This document shows, in pieces, positions 46,186 through 55,964 of a stretch of 64,000 bases of DNA. Source of the stretch: Muricomes sp049840515 (GTDB lineage Bacteria; Bacillota; Clostridia; Lachnospirales; Lachnospiraceae); contig JASGKW010000009.1 of the NCBI GenBank assembly GCA_049840515.1, positions 62,001 to 126,000 on the forward strand, in the 5' to 3' direction. A program made the position numbers and the translations under genes. The notes below the pieces were generated by a model. That model made no database searches, had not been told where the DNA came from, and saw nothing but the letters and a program-made list of their open reading frames with translations. Numbering within the stretch: the stretch's first letter is position 1; each line of letters begins with the position of its first letter.

Positions 46186-47195
46186 TATTCCCCACCACCT
46201 TTTTCCATCAGCTTTTTTACTTGCTTATCAAAGTCCGAGTTTATTTTTTGAATTTTATTAAACTCATCATATTCTGCCTTGGCTTTTTCATCTGCTTGCT
46301 TTTTACTTATACTTCCTTTTCCTTCAAGAATATCGTACTTTCTAAACGCCAAAAATTCATTAATACTAGAGGCAAACTCTTCCATAGTAAAAGTATTTTC
46401 TCGTTCAATCAAATCTTCAATATAATCAAAATATCCTGTCACAGCTCTTTCTAGTTGACGGATTTGTTTTTCCTCTAAATAGTTTTTACCAACTGTAACA
46501 TCACTTTTTAAAATTCTCCCTTCAGGCGCATTTTCCCAAGTGGTAAGGCCCATATTTTCTTTTGATTTATCTGCCGATGTATCAATGATTTCAGCCGCAG
46601 TTTTACCTGTAATTGCGTAGTGAAATTTGTTTTGTACCATAGCATAAAACTCATGAGTTACTTCAGCATTTTTATCATAATCAATACTACATTCTTGGAA
46701 TATATCTGTAATTTGTAGCCATATTCTTCGCTCACTTGCTCGAATAGAACGTACGCGCTCTAACAGTTCTTTGAAATAATCTTTACCAAAAGCAGTTTTA
46801 CCTTGCTTTAAACGATCGTCATCCATTGCAAAGCCTTTTGTCATATATTCTTTTAAAATACCTGTTGCCCATATTCTAAAGTTGGTAGCCTTTCTTGAAT
46901 TAACACGATATCCAACAGAAATAATTGCATCAAGATTATAAAAATCCAGGCTTCTTTTTACATTTCTGCTGCCCTCAGCTTGAACTATTTCCATTTTGGA
47001 AACAGTTGCTTCAGGTTGCAATTCACCTTCTGAAAAAATATTTGTAAGATGCTTTGAAATAGCAGGCACTTCAACATCAAACAACTCCGCCATTGCTTTT
47101 TGTGTAAGCCAAATAGTCTCATCTTTTACTACTGCATTAATTGATACGTTTTCTTCGGGTGTATTATATATTAAAAAGTTTAATTCCTTATCCAT
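46185..47195 (-). CDS. RhuM family protein
   Basis: A 336-residue protein of the RhuM family: N-terminal 'WLTQKAMAELFDVEVPAISKHL', then 'SLDFYNLDAIISVGYRVNS' and 'ATNFRIWATGILKEYM' (a DNA-binding Bro-N/KilA-like region), and a C-terminal helical part. RhuM was named in Salmonella pathogenicity island 3, and its function is unknown. It is often placed inside type I restriction operons between hsdM and hsdS, as here. It ends 1 base into hsdS. Confidence 0.88.
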   Translation of the reverse strand: MDKELNFLIYNTPEENVSINAVVKDETIWLTQKAMAELFDVEVPAISKHLTNIFSEGELQPEATVSKMEIVQAEGSRNVKRSLDFYNLDAIISVGYRVNSRKATNFRIWATGILKEYMTKGFAMDDDRLKQGKTAFGKDYFKELLERVRSIRASERRIWLQITDIFQECSIDYDKNAEVTHEFYAMVQNKFHYAITGKTAAEIIDTSADKSKENMGLTTWENAPEGRILKSDVTVGKNYLEEKQIRQLERAVTGYFDYIEDLIERENTFTMEEFASSINEFLAFRKYDILEGKGSISKKQADEKAKAEYDEFNKIQKINSDFDKQVKKLMEKGGGE

Positions 47196-47197
47196 AT

Positions 47198-48744
47198 TTA
47201 TCCCTCGATTTCTGCAACAATTTCATCTATTTCAGCACGAAGTCTATCTATATTGGAAACCGTTTTTTTAATCTTAGCATTCAGCACATTAATATCAATA
47301 AATTCTCTTGTATCCTTAGCCTCAACATAAGAACTTACTGAAAGGTTATAATTTTCCTGTGCAATCTTATCATTATCTACAGATTTCGAAATATACTCTT
47401 TGTCTTCTTTACTATCGAATAAATGAATAATTGCTTCGATGTGATCTGATGTCAAGATATTATTATTAGTTTCTTTTTTGAAAAATTCTTCACCACTTGC
47501 GTCAATAAATTGAGTTTTAGTATCTGTTTATGTTTTGAAAGTACCAATATATTAACAGCGATTGAAGTTCCATAAAAAAGATTTGGTGCGAGTGAGATAA
47601 CAGTTTCCACAAAGTTATTATCAACTAAATACTTTCTGATTTTTTGCTCTGCTCCTCCACGGTAAAATATACCAGGGAAGCATACGATAGCTGCACGGCC
47701 TTTACTAGAAAGGTAGCTAAGCGAATGAAGAACAAATGCAAAATCTGCTTTTGATTTTGGTGCTAGCACACCTGCTGGTGCAAAACGCTCATCATTGATA
47801 AGAGTAGGATCTTCGCTACCAATCCAAGGTATTGAATAAGGTGGATTTGATACGATAGCATCGAAAGGTTTGTCATCGCCAAAACGTGGATCTATTAATG
47901 TGTTACCTAAAGCCATATTGAACTTATCGTAGTTTACGTTATGCAAAAACATATTCATACGAGCAAGGTTATATGTTGTGTGATTTATCTCTTGTCCAAA
48001 AAATCCATCTTCAATAATATGCTCATCAAACTGTTTCTTCGCCTGCAATAGAAGTGAACCAGAACCTGCAGCTGGATCATAAATTTTATTAATCGTAGAT
48101 TGACCATGTATTGCAAGTTTTGCAATCAGTTTAGATACACTCTGTGGCGTGAAGAATTCTCCTCCAGACTTTCCTGCATTAGCAGCATAGTTGGAAATCA
48201 AAAATTCATAAGCATCACCAAATAAGTCTATTTGATTTTCTTCAAACTTGCCAAAACTAAGTCCTTCAACACCCTTAATAACGGCTGCTAAACGACTGTT
48301 TTTATCTTTTACTGTATTTCCCAATCTGTTGCTTGTTGTATCAAAGTCAGCAAACAAACCTTTGATATCTAGTTCAGATGGATATCCGTTAGCAGAACTT
48401 TCAATAGCAGAAAATATAGCTGCTAAATCCGTATTCAAGCTTTCGTTTGTACTTGCATTTTTTGCAATATTAGAAAACAACTGGCTCGGATAAATAAAAT
48501 ATCCTTTCGTTTTGATTGCATCATCTTTAATTTCTTTTGTAATAATACTATCATCTAATCCTGCGTAATTAACGCTATCGTCTCCACCTTCAATGTAATT
48601 AGAAAAATTTTCACTGATAAAACGGTAAAAAAGTGTTCCTAACACATATTGTTTAAAATCCCATCCATCCACAGAGCCTCGGACTTCATTTGCTATTTTC
48701 CAAATTTGTGATTGTAATTCTGCTCTTTGTGCTACGCTTGACAT
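47198..48744 (-). pseudogene. hsdM: Type I DNA methyltransferase subunit M, frameshifted
   Basis: The N-terminal frame (48744-47452) carries the N6-adenine methylase motifs: 'GGEFFTPQSVSKLI', 'IYDPAAGSGSLLLQ' and the catalytic 'DAIVSNPPYSIPW'. The frame is lost after 'LVLSKHK', and the C-terminal part (47455-47198, ending 'LRAEIDEIVAEIEG') continues in another frame. Between them the corrected reading gives 'TKTQFIDASGEEFFKKETNN'. A missing A in the run at 47527-47529 explains it. Corrected length is about 515 residues. It is the first gene of the operon, preceded by its presumptive promoter. Confidence 0.88.
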
Positions 48745-48891
48745 ATGAATACCTCCATTATTTATAATAATCTTTAATCATAATTTGTATTTTAAAATGT
48801 ATATAATTTGTAATCCATTTTATTAAAACAACTATTGAACATTATATCATATAGCCTTACAAACTCAAAGTTAAGCTTTGTAGATTTTCAG

Positions 48892-49227
48892 CTAGTTCCT
48901 CTTCCTCCACTCCTCATAATACTTATTCATCTCCCTCTGCTGTTTGTCCATCCTCTGAATCTCTTCCACTGCCTTAATCATCTCATCAATCTGCTCGGAT
49001 GTAAGATATTCTGCAATCTTATCATAATTATCAGCCTTTACCTGTAACGTGGATATGCAAGCATCTTTTTCTTTTATCTGTCTCCTAAGATCAGCCACAT
49101 TCGCTGAAATAGTCTCCATTTCAAATTCCAATCGTCTGATTTTCACTTTTAAATCAGCATACTTACTATAAACCGTGCGTACCAACTGCTTAAGCTTCTT
49201 TATCAATGGATCTACAAGTTTCTCCAT
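48892..49227 (-). CDS. Coiled-coil protein, possible mobilisation-protein remnant
   Basis: A 111-residue protein, almost entirely helical and highly charged, with heptad patterning over about 20-75 ('LKVKIRRLEFEMETISANVADL' in part). It has AGGAGG before the start. Similar coiled coils form the C-terminal ends of relaxases or mobilisation accessory proteins of Firmicutes elements, but I cannot confirm this. It lies at the right edge of the defence island, next to a repeat-rich segment. Confidence 0.55.
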   Translation of the reverse strand: MEKLVDPLIKKLKQLVRTVYSKYADLKVKIRRLEFEMETISANVADLRRQIKEKDACISTLQVKADNYDKIAEYLTSEQIDEMIKAVEEIQRMDKQQREMNKYYEEWRKRN

Positions 49228-49579
49228 ACATTTCTCCTCCTATTTATTGTGGCATCGCACCACCCTCTCTTATCTGTAATAGGTGCCGGTTACGGCACGT
49301 AATGATTGATTTCTCAAGGAAAGTTTTGTTACTTTTGTCAAAAGTAACGTAAAAGCACTTTTGTCATCAATGTCCCACTACGTGAGCCATTGCCGACAAA
49401 AATGCAACCTGATAAAACAGGTTTTGCGCCCTACGGGGTTAAATATAGCGGACTCACCATCTTGACTCCGCATATAGTAGATAAAGACCTAATATATTAA
49501 TTTCTGGTAGGACTTTGTACTGTCAAAAAGCACAAATGGTAGGACAAAGTCCTACCACCATTAACCATATTAAACTGAG
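49228..49579. other. Inverted-repeat-rich segment, possible transfer or replication origin remnant
   Basis: No gene is seen. GTTACTTTTG pairs with CAAAAGTAAC near 49328-49350, CCTG...CAGG near 49417-49432, and GCGGA/TCCGC near 49448-49470. A 13-bp inverted repeat GGTAGGACTTTGT (49506-49518) with its complement at 49544-49556 holds a direct copy of GGTAGGAC at 49538-49545. Such clusters occur at oriT and plasmid origins. Confidence 0.45.
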
Positions 49580-50075
49580 GTGATAGCAAATATTGCTATA
49601 TATGATGTTACTTTTTTATTATCAGAAAACGAAGACCATTTTATATCTGGTATAAATCAATCAATTTCCGAATATTGTAACAATGTATCAGGTGAAAATT
49701 ATTATGAAGGTTATGACTTAGCCGAATTAGTTGAATCATGTTCCAAGTCAATAGATGTTTTTAGTTACAGCAGTAACGGAGAACCCCTATGTTGACCAAG
49801 ACTATGAATTAGATGATTCTTTAATCGAAAAAACCATATTATCCATGATTAAAGATGATTTAATTGACGAAATTCACAAAAAACTGGAAACTTTACCTGA
49901 ATATTATAAAAAACAGATTAGTATAGTCCCATCAACGTTTAATATAGACCTACATGATTTAAATAAATATATAGAATCATATTACATACCCGATGGGCCT
50001 GATTATGACGATGATTACGAATCACATTCATCCTCTAGTAGCTCTTATAACGATCTTGATTATATTTTTAAATAA
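49580..50075 (+). pseudogene. Acidic protein of unknown function, frameshifted
   Basis: Two plus-strand frames (49580-49795 and 49755-50075) join into one if a single C of the CCCC run at 49785-49788 is removed: '...VFSYSSNGEP' then 'YVDQDYELDDSLIEK'. The product would be about 165 residues, acidic, with a Ser-rich tail. GTG 49580 may be the start, after GAGG. I do not recognise the family. Codon use and AT content match the island, not guaA. Confidence 0.5.
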
Positions 50076-50112
50076 TAATTTTAATATCAATTTAATATCA
50101 ACCCCAAAAAAT

Positions 50113-50151
50113 AAATCCTACAACCCGCATAAACACTGGGCTGTAGGATTT
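50113..50151 (-). terminator. Terminator of guaA
   Basis: A 14-bp stem (AAATCCTACA with G-T pairs inside) and an 11-base loop, followed on the minus strand by ATTTTTT. It starts 8 bases after the guaA stop. Confidence 0.85.
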
Positions 50152-50158
50152 TCTGTTA

Positions 50159-51706
50159 TTACTCAAACTCTATCGTTCCTGGTGGTTTCCCTGTTAAATC
50201 ATACACGACTCTATTTACATGTCCCACTTCGTTAACTATCCTACTTGTCACTTTATGCAGTACTTCCCATGGTATTTCCGCAGACTCTGCTGTCATAAAG
50301 TCTATTGTATTTACTGCCCTCAGCGCAACTGCGTAGTCATAGGTTCTCTCGTCTCCCATTACTCCCACAGACCGCATATTTGTAAGTGCTGCAAAATACT
50401 GTCCCACGGTCTTATTCATCCCCGCAGCGTCCATTTCTTCTCTATAGATAGCGTCTGCATCCTGAACTATCTTCACTTTCTCTTCAGTGACTTCTCCGAT
50501 AATCCTGATTCCAAGTCCTGGTCCCGGGAATGGTTGTCTGAATACAAGTCTTTCTGGTATTCCAAGCTCCAGTCCTGCCCGGCGCACTTCGTCCTTGAAC
50601 AAATCCCTGAGCGGCTCAATGATTTCTTTAAAGTCTACATAATCCGGCAATCCGCCTACGTTATGGTGTGATTTGATGACTGCGGATTCTCCGCCCACGC
50701 CGCTCTCCACTACATCCGGGTAGATTGTTCCCTGTACGAGGAAATCGACAGTTCCTATCTTTTTAGCCTCTTCTTCAAAGACACGGATAAATTCTTCGCC
50801 TATAATCTTACGCTTTTCTTCTGGCTCAGTCACACCTGCCAGTTTTGAGTAAAATCTTTCCTGAGCGTTGACGCGGATAAAGTTCAGATCATATATTCCA
50901 TCTGCTCCAAATACTTTCTCTACTTCGTCGCCCTCATTTTTGCGCAGAAGACCGTGATCCACAAATACGCAGGTCAACTGAGCGCCAATTGCTTTTGACA
51001 GCATTACTGCTGCTACAGAAGAGTCTACGCCGCCTGACAGGGCACAGAGCACTTTTCCATCGCCGACTTTTTCTTTGATTGCTTTTATGGTCTCTTCCAC
51101 AAATGCATCCATCTTCCATTCACCGGCACAGCAGCACACATTTTTTACAAAGTTATTTATCATCTTTGTTCCTTCTGTTGTGTGGAGCACTTCTGGGTGA
51201 AACTGGATTGCATACAGCTTGTCTGCTTCATTTTCAGCGGCAGCCACAGGACAATCCGCTGTATGTGCAGTAATTTCAAATCCGGGTGCCACCTGAGAAA
51301 TGGCATCAAAATGGCTCATCCAGCAAATGGTAGGTGTTGGCACATCTGCAAATACCTTTGATTCTCTTTTATCAATGATAACTTCTGTCTTTCCGTATTC
51401 ACGCACATCAGCACGGCCCACCTTGCCGCCCAGAACGTGCATCATAAGCTGTGCGCCATAGCACAAGCCAAGAACTGGTATTCCCAGCTCAAAAAGTTCT
51501 TTTGTATAGGTTGGAGAATCCGCCTCATAACAGCTATTTGGTCCTCCGGTCAAAATGATTCCCTTAGGATTCATTTCTTTTATTTTCTTTATATCTACCT
51601 TATAAGAGTAGATCTCACAATATACATTACATTCTCTTACCCGCCTTGCGACCAACTGATTGTACTGTCCGCCAAAATCAAGGACTGCGATTAATTCATT
51701 CTTCAA
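50159..51706 (-). CDS. guaA: GMP synthase (glutamine-hydrolysing)
   Basis: A 515-residue enzyme converting XMP to GMP. The glutaminase domain has 'GLCYGAQLM' (Cys nucleophile) and 'FHPEV'; the ATP pyrophosphatase domain has 'ALSGGVDSSVAA'; the dimerisation domain ends 'DLTGKPPGTIEFE'. The start is TTG 51706, preceded by GGGAGG. An upstream frame to 51796 lacks a ribosome binding site. It is monocistronic and marks the chromosomal core at the right edge of the island. Confidence 0.97.
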   Translation of the reverse strand: MKNELIAVLDFGGQYNQLVARRVRECNVYCEIYSYKVDIKKIKEMNPKGIILTGGPNSCYEADSPTYTKELFELGIPVLGLCYGAQLMMHVLGGKVGRADVREYGKTEVIIDKRESKVFADVPTPTICWMSHFDAISQVAPGFEITAHTADCPVAAAENEADKLYAIQFHPEVLHTTEGTKMINNFVKNVCCCAGEWKMDAFVEETIKAIKEKVGDGKVLCALSGGVDSSVAAVMLSKAIGAQLTCVFVDHGLLRKNEGDEVEKVFGADGIYDLNFIRVNAQERFYSKLAGVTEPEEKRKIIGEEFIRVFEEEAKKIGTVDFLVQGTIYPDVVESGVGGESAVIKSHHNVGGLPDYVDFKEIIEPLRDLFKDEVRRAGLELGIPERLVFRQPFPGPGLGIRIIGEVTEEKVKIVQDADAIYREEMDAAGMNKTVGQYFAALTNMRSVGVMGDERTYDYAVALRAVNTIDFMTAESAEIPWEVLHKVTSRIVNEVGHVNRVVYDLTGKPPGTIEFE

Positions 51707-51827
51707 TTTTATCCTCCCGCTCAAAATGCGACATAAAACATTATCGTTCAGCCATACAGCTCTGTTTTGATTTACTTTCCTATTATAATGTAGCATATTT
51801 AGTTTTACAATACTCTATTTAAAAAAA

Positions 51828-51854
51828 CTGCAAAAGGGTCTGACCCCTTTGCAG
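51828..51854 (-). terminator. Palindromic terminator of the MATE gene
   Basis: CTGCAAA...TTTGCAG around GGGGTCAGACCC, followed on the minus strand by seven T. Nearly the same palindrome recurs at 56608-56632. Confidence 0.8.
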
Positions 51855-51872
51855 TCCATTTCAGAATATTTT

Positions 51873-53241
51873 TTAAATTGTTCGTATAAGTTTCCATTTT
51901 CCTTTCCGGTAACGCAGTGTCATGAAGATTGCTCTGAAGCACCAGTCGATGACCATTGCTACCCAGACTCCAAATACGCCCAGACCCATATATCCTCCCA
52001 GGACGTAGCTGAATGCGATTCTGAATATCCACATGGAAATGATGGAGATTACCATTGGCACTTTTGCATCCCCGGACGCACGCAGTGTTACCGGCAATGA
52101 GAATGCCATCGGCCATATGAGCATACAGCTGATGCTGTGGAAGTATAGAATATGTCTTGTCGTTTCAGCAGTCAGGTCTGATAACTGGTAAGCTTTTAAT
52201 ATCGAGCGGCATAAATACAAAGATGATTCCGTTCATAATCCACATCGCCACATAAGTTATTCCAATCAGCTTCTTTGTGTAATAATGGGCCTGCTCATAA
52301 TCTCCTGCACCTACACAGCGCGCAATGATTGCCGGAATTGCCAGTCCTAAGGCTATTCCCGGCAGCAACTGGAACAGTGCCACAGCGTTGCTAACTGCAT
52401 TTGCAGCGATTGCATATGTGCCCATCGTGGAAACTAGATTTAAGACTAAGATTTTTCCCAATTGAAACATACTGTTTTCCAGACCGTTTGGCACTCCTAT
52501 GGATAAAATGCGCCGTATCATTCTCCAGTCCGGCCGATATCGGAGACTTTTGTTGATGTGAAGTTTGCGCTGCTGATTCATGAGCAGTGAAATAATCACA
52601 ACGGCGGCGATAATTCTGGCCACCAGCGTGGGAATTGCCACACCTTCTGTCCCTCTGTGAAATCCGTACATTAAGATAGCGTTTCCGCCGACATTGATAA
52701 CATTCATGAGAAGAGAAACTAACATGGATACTTTAGAATTTCCCATCATTCTAAATATAGCAGCTCCTGCATTATAAAGTGCTATAAATGGGATAGATGC
52801 GGTAACTATCATCAAATAAGTGTTGGCGTGTGCCATAACGTCTGCGTCAATGGCACCAAACACAATATGTAATATAAACCATTTTGCGGCATAGACGATG
52901 AGCATAATTACGACAGCTATGGAGGTGATGAACCAGACAATCTGGTTTGAGGCTTCACAAGCCAGCTTATCATTTTTCTGCCCGAGGTACTGCCCTGCCA
53001 CGACTGCTCCTCCTGTCGCAAGAGCTGCAAATGCATTGACAAAAAGTATCATAATGCTGTCTACCAGCGACACCCCTGACATGGCGGCTTCCCCGACACC
53101 GGCCACCATAATTGAAGCGGCCATACCCACTGTGATAGCCAGAAACTGTTCAATTATCAGTGGGACAATCAACGACACCAGTGCTTTATTATCAAACAAA
53201 TAATTACTTCTCTCTAGTTTCTTTTCTACTCTCGTTTCCAT
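51873..53241 (-). pseudogene. MATE family efflux transporter, frameshifted
   Basis: A multidrug/sodium antiporter of about 455 residues when joined. The N-terminal frame (53241-52165) contributes about eight helices ('LIVPLIIEQFLAITVGMAAS', 'GVPNGLENSMFQLGK'). The second frame (52220-51873) resumes with 'KAYQLSDLTAETT' and the last helices, ending 'KGKWKLIRTI'. One extra base around 52191-52207, most simply in the AAAAGCTT on the coding strand, breaks it. The typical 12-helix length is met after correction. Confidence 0.85.
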
Positions 53242-53462
53242 AACCTCATTCCCAACATTATTTTACAATCAGCCATGCTTATTAAATTGCCGGCATTTTT
53301 ATATTTATATTTTCCCTCAACACATAAAAACTTCTCAGCGCATTTATTATACGCCGAGAAGCTTTTAAAAACAAGTAACCTACTTTTCATTAAAGGACAG
53401 TTACAGTTCACTATACACCGTTTCATCCTGCCTTCACAAACCGTAACAAAGAATCAGGTTGT

Positions 53463-53693
53463 TTACGCTGACATGTAAGCAGAAAGTTCTGCTTTTAACT
53501 GTTCACAATTCTCATCATATATCCGCAACTCAATAGGGCTGTTAAAACCTAAGTTCATGATTCCCAATATTGACTTTGCGTCCACAACAAATCTTCCTCT
53601 TTTCATATCCATATCATAGGGATATTTTTCTACTTTATTTACAAACTCAAGCACCTCACCGGGGTCTTTAAATTTGATAATCATTTCTCGCAT
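53463..53693 (-). CDS. HPr-like protein lacking the phospho-accepting histidine
   Basis: A 76-residue HPr-fold protein. The serine region 'DAKSILGIMNLG' (Ser 46 equivalent, the site used by HPr kinase) is kept. Where HPr has GIHARPA the sequence reads 'KVEKYPYDMD' with no histidine, so it cannot carry phosphate in the sugar phosphotransferase system. Start ATG 53693 has AAAGGAG-like sequence upstream. A regulatory role through the serine, as for Crh, is possible. Confidence 0.8.
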   Translation of the reverse strand: MREMIIKFKDPGEVLEFVNKVEKYPYDMDMKRGRFVVDAKSILGIMNLGFNSPIELRIYDENCEQLKAELSAYMSA

Positions 53694-53814
53694 TATTACA
53701 TCTCCTTTTTTAAAACATCTATCACAACCTGATTGACATCTGTCTTTTAACATCAACATAATATCACATTTTTCGCGTACACAAGGGTGAAATTTTTAAA
53801 AAAGGTAGATTTTT

Positions 53815-55344
53815 TTAATGCTCCAGCTTGCGAAATTCGCTGGGAAGCATCCCAACTTCTTCCTTAAATACTCTGCTCATATATTTGGAATCTGAGTATC
53901 CCACAAGCTCTGCAATCTGATTTAATTTTAAATGCGAGTTCCGCAAAAGTTGCTTTACTTTTTCTATCCGAATCTTTCGGATGGTCTCTGAAAATGTAGC
54001 TCCCGTCTGTTTCTTAAATTGTGCACTTAAATGCTCCACGGACACAAATAATTTATCTGCTATTTCTTCCAGAGTAATGCCCTGGTCATAATATTTTAAT
54101 ATCAGCTGCTGTGCTCTTTCCACCAGTTCACTGACCTGTACTTTTTCTCCCTCCTTATAATTTAAAGCTATAATGCGAAAAATTTCTTCTATACTATAGT
54201 TAATCTCGCTCCAGCTTACTGCCTCCGATATTGCCTGCAGCAAAGTTTGAATCTGCAGTCCTGCATTTATTTCGTGCACATTTCTATAACAGCTTGCTAT
54301 CGTCCAGTTAAAACGAATGATAGACTCTTTTATCTCATCCGGCCGGTGCGGCGCTGCCTGATAATAAGAAACTAACGCCCTGCTGCACCCTTCTATAGTG
54401 TTCCAGTCTCCCCGCTTTACCGCCTGACACACCCTGTCCTCCAACTCGGTGGGATGTTTTAGCGGAACAATCTCCAGCTTCTCAATATCTTCTTTTCTAA
54501 TCAGAGTTCCTTTTCCAAAAAGAAGATTCCACTCCCGCTCTCCTCTCATTTCCTTGGCAGCCTGCGGTAAATCCAGCATCCTGTCTATACTCCTCCAACT
54601 GCAGATGACAGGGTCTTTCAGATTGTCGCACAGCATGGGCATGACAGAGTTTTGAAAATATGAATATTGGGATGTGCCGGCAGGAACATTATATAAAATC
54701 ATAATCAGCATGCTCCAGGCACTTATCTCCAAAACACAAGAGTTAAATTTTACTGAATGTTCTCCCACCTCCACTAATAGTTTTTTTGCCGCTTTTCTCT
54801 GCTCCTCATACTTTTCTCCCAGCCATAATACAAATACCTCTGCCGGGTCTTCCACAGAAAATCCGTATCTCTCCATTGTCAGCTTATGAAAATACTTATC
54901 AGGGCTTATCTGTCCGTTCAGACAGGTGAGGAAGATGCCTGAGATAGAATACACTTTTTCCAGACTCTTCACTTTCTCCACTTCTTTTTCCGCTTTTTGT
55001 ACTGCTTTCTTCAATTCTGGTATCTTGACAGGTTTCAGCAGATAATTTTCCGCATCCAGCTCCATTGCCTGTTTTATATACTCAAAATTAGAATATTCGG
55101 ACAAAACCAGCACCTTACAATCATTGCCTTCTCTTCTGAGCCGCCGAAGTATCTTAAGACCGTCCATTTTCGGCATATGTGTGTCTAAAATCACCAAATC
55201 CGGCTCTGTCAGACAAATCAGCTCGTACCCATCTTTGCCATTATCAGCGGCCCCTGCAATCTCATAATCGGGATTCATTTCCTGCAGAGTTTTCATCAGT
55301 ATTTCCCGAAGTAATTTTTCCCGTTCCAGAATTACAATCTTCAT
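53815..55344 (-). CDS. YesN-type response regulator with AraC domain
   Basis: A 509-residue regulator. The receiver domain (2-120) has the phosphorylation Asp in 'DLVILDTHMPKMDGL' and Lys in 'NYLLKPVK'. A long central region follows, and the C-terminal AraC double helix-turn-helix (about 405-509) has 'TLEEIADKLFVSVEHLSAQFKK' in part and 'LNQIAELVGYSDSKYMSRVFKEE'. Start ATG 55344 follows AAGGAG. No sensor kinase is adjacent. Confidence 0.9.
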   Translation of the reverse strand: MKIVILEREKLLREILMKTLQEMNPDYEIAGAADNGKDGYELICLTEPDLVILDTHMPKMDGLKILRRLRREGNDCKVLVLSEYSNFEYIKQAMELDAENYLLKPVKIPELKKAVQKAEKEVEKVKSLEKVYSISGIFLTCLNGQISPDKYFHKLTMERYGFSVEDPAEVFVLWLGEKYEEQRKAAKKLLVEVGEHSVKFNSCVLEISAWSMLIMILYNVPAGTSQYSYFQNSVMPMLCDNLKDPVICSWRSIDRMLDLPQAAKEMRGEREWNLLFGKGTLIRKEDIEKLEIVPLKHPTELEDRVCQAVKRGDWNTIEGCSRALVSYYQAAPHRPDEIKESIIRFNWTIASCYRNVHEINAGLQIQTLLQAISEAVSWSEINYSIEEIFRIIALNYKEGEKVQVSELVERAQQLILKYYDQGITLEEIADKLFVSVEHLSAQFKKQTGATFSETIRKIRIEKVKQLLRNSHLKLNQIAELVGYSDSKYMSRVFKEEVGMLPSEFRKLEH

Positions 55345-55525
55345 TCTCCGACTCCTTTCTCTTGTGTATCTCTCAAACAATTACACTCTGCATATGCCGG
55401 GTGCTCGTCAGAATCAAGATTGCTCCGATAATTCTGTCTCACCCGGCAGATACAACAGCCGCATGTCCGTCCTCTTTTTTTCTATTATATCATGGATTCC
55501 GCAGAAACCATGATATAATTGTTGA

Positions 55526-55777
55526 TTAGTGCTGATGAAGATATTTTTCTCTTGTGGCCAATCCACCGCGTATATGTCTCTCTGACTTATTCATGTCCAA
55601 TACCTTGCGTGCATCCCCCGCCAAAGAGGGATTAATCTGAAGAAGCCGTTCTGTCACATCCTTGTGGATTGTAGACTTTGATACCCCAAATCTCTTAGCC
55701 GCCTGCCGCACTGTTGCTTTCTCTTCAATGATATAATTTGCTATTTCAATCGCCCGCTCTTCTATGTATTCCTTCAA
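55526..55777 (-). CDS. spoIIID: Sporulation transcriptional regulator SpoIIID
   Basis: An 83-residue DNA-binding protein. The opening 'KEYIEERAIEIANYIIEE' and helix-turn-helix 'TVRQAAKRFGVSKSTIHKDVTERL' in part are diagnostic, followed by 'LNMNKSERHIRGG'-type sequence (here 'LDMNKSERHIRGGLAT'). The start is TTG 55777 preceded by GAGGAG; the frame to 55792 is noise. It controls mother-cell gene expression during sporulation. Confidence 0.93.
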   Translation of the reverse strand: MKEYIEERAIEIANYIIEEKATVRQAAKRFGVSKSTIHKDVTERLLQINPSLAGDARKVLDMNKSERHIRGGLATREKYLHQH

Positions 55778-55892
55778 GAATATTCTCCTCAAACACGTTT
55801 TTTACATCCTATGGAAAATACACAAAAAATATGCAATTATTCTGAAAATTTACCGCTCCCGGGCCATGTAACTTTTATGACTCTTACCCGCA

Positions 55893-55931
55893 CAAAAAAA
55901 TGAACAGGATTTACTTTGTCAGCAAATCCTG
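55893..55931 (-). terminator. Terminator of the ECF S-component gene
   Basis: CAGGATTT (55905-55912) pairs with AAATCCTG (55924-55931); on the minus strand seven T follow. It lies about 35 bases after the stop. Confidence 0.8.
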
Positions 55932-55964
55932 CCCATCTAAGGCTTACTACTATTCTTGTCTATA

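Noticed and set aside
48835..49047. Plus-strand frame opposite the coiled-coil gene
   Set aside because: Leucine-rich translation produced by the antisense of the charged coil; no start site.
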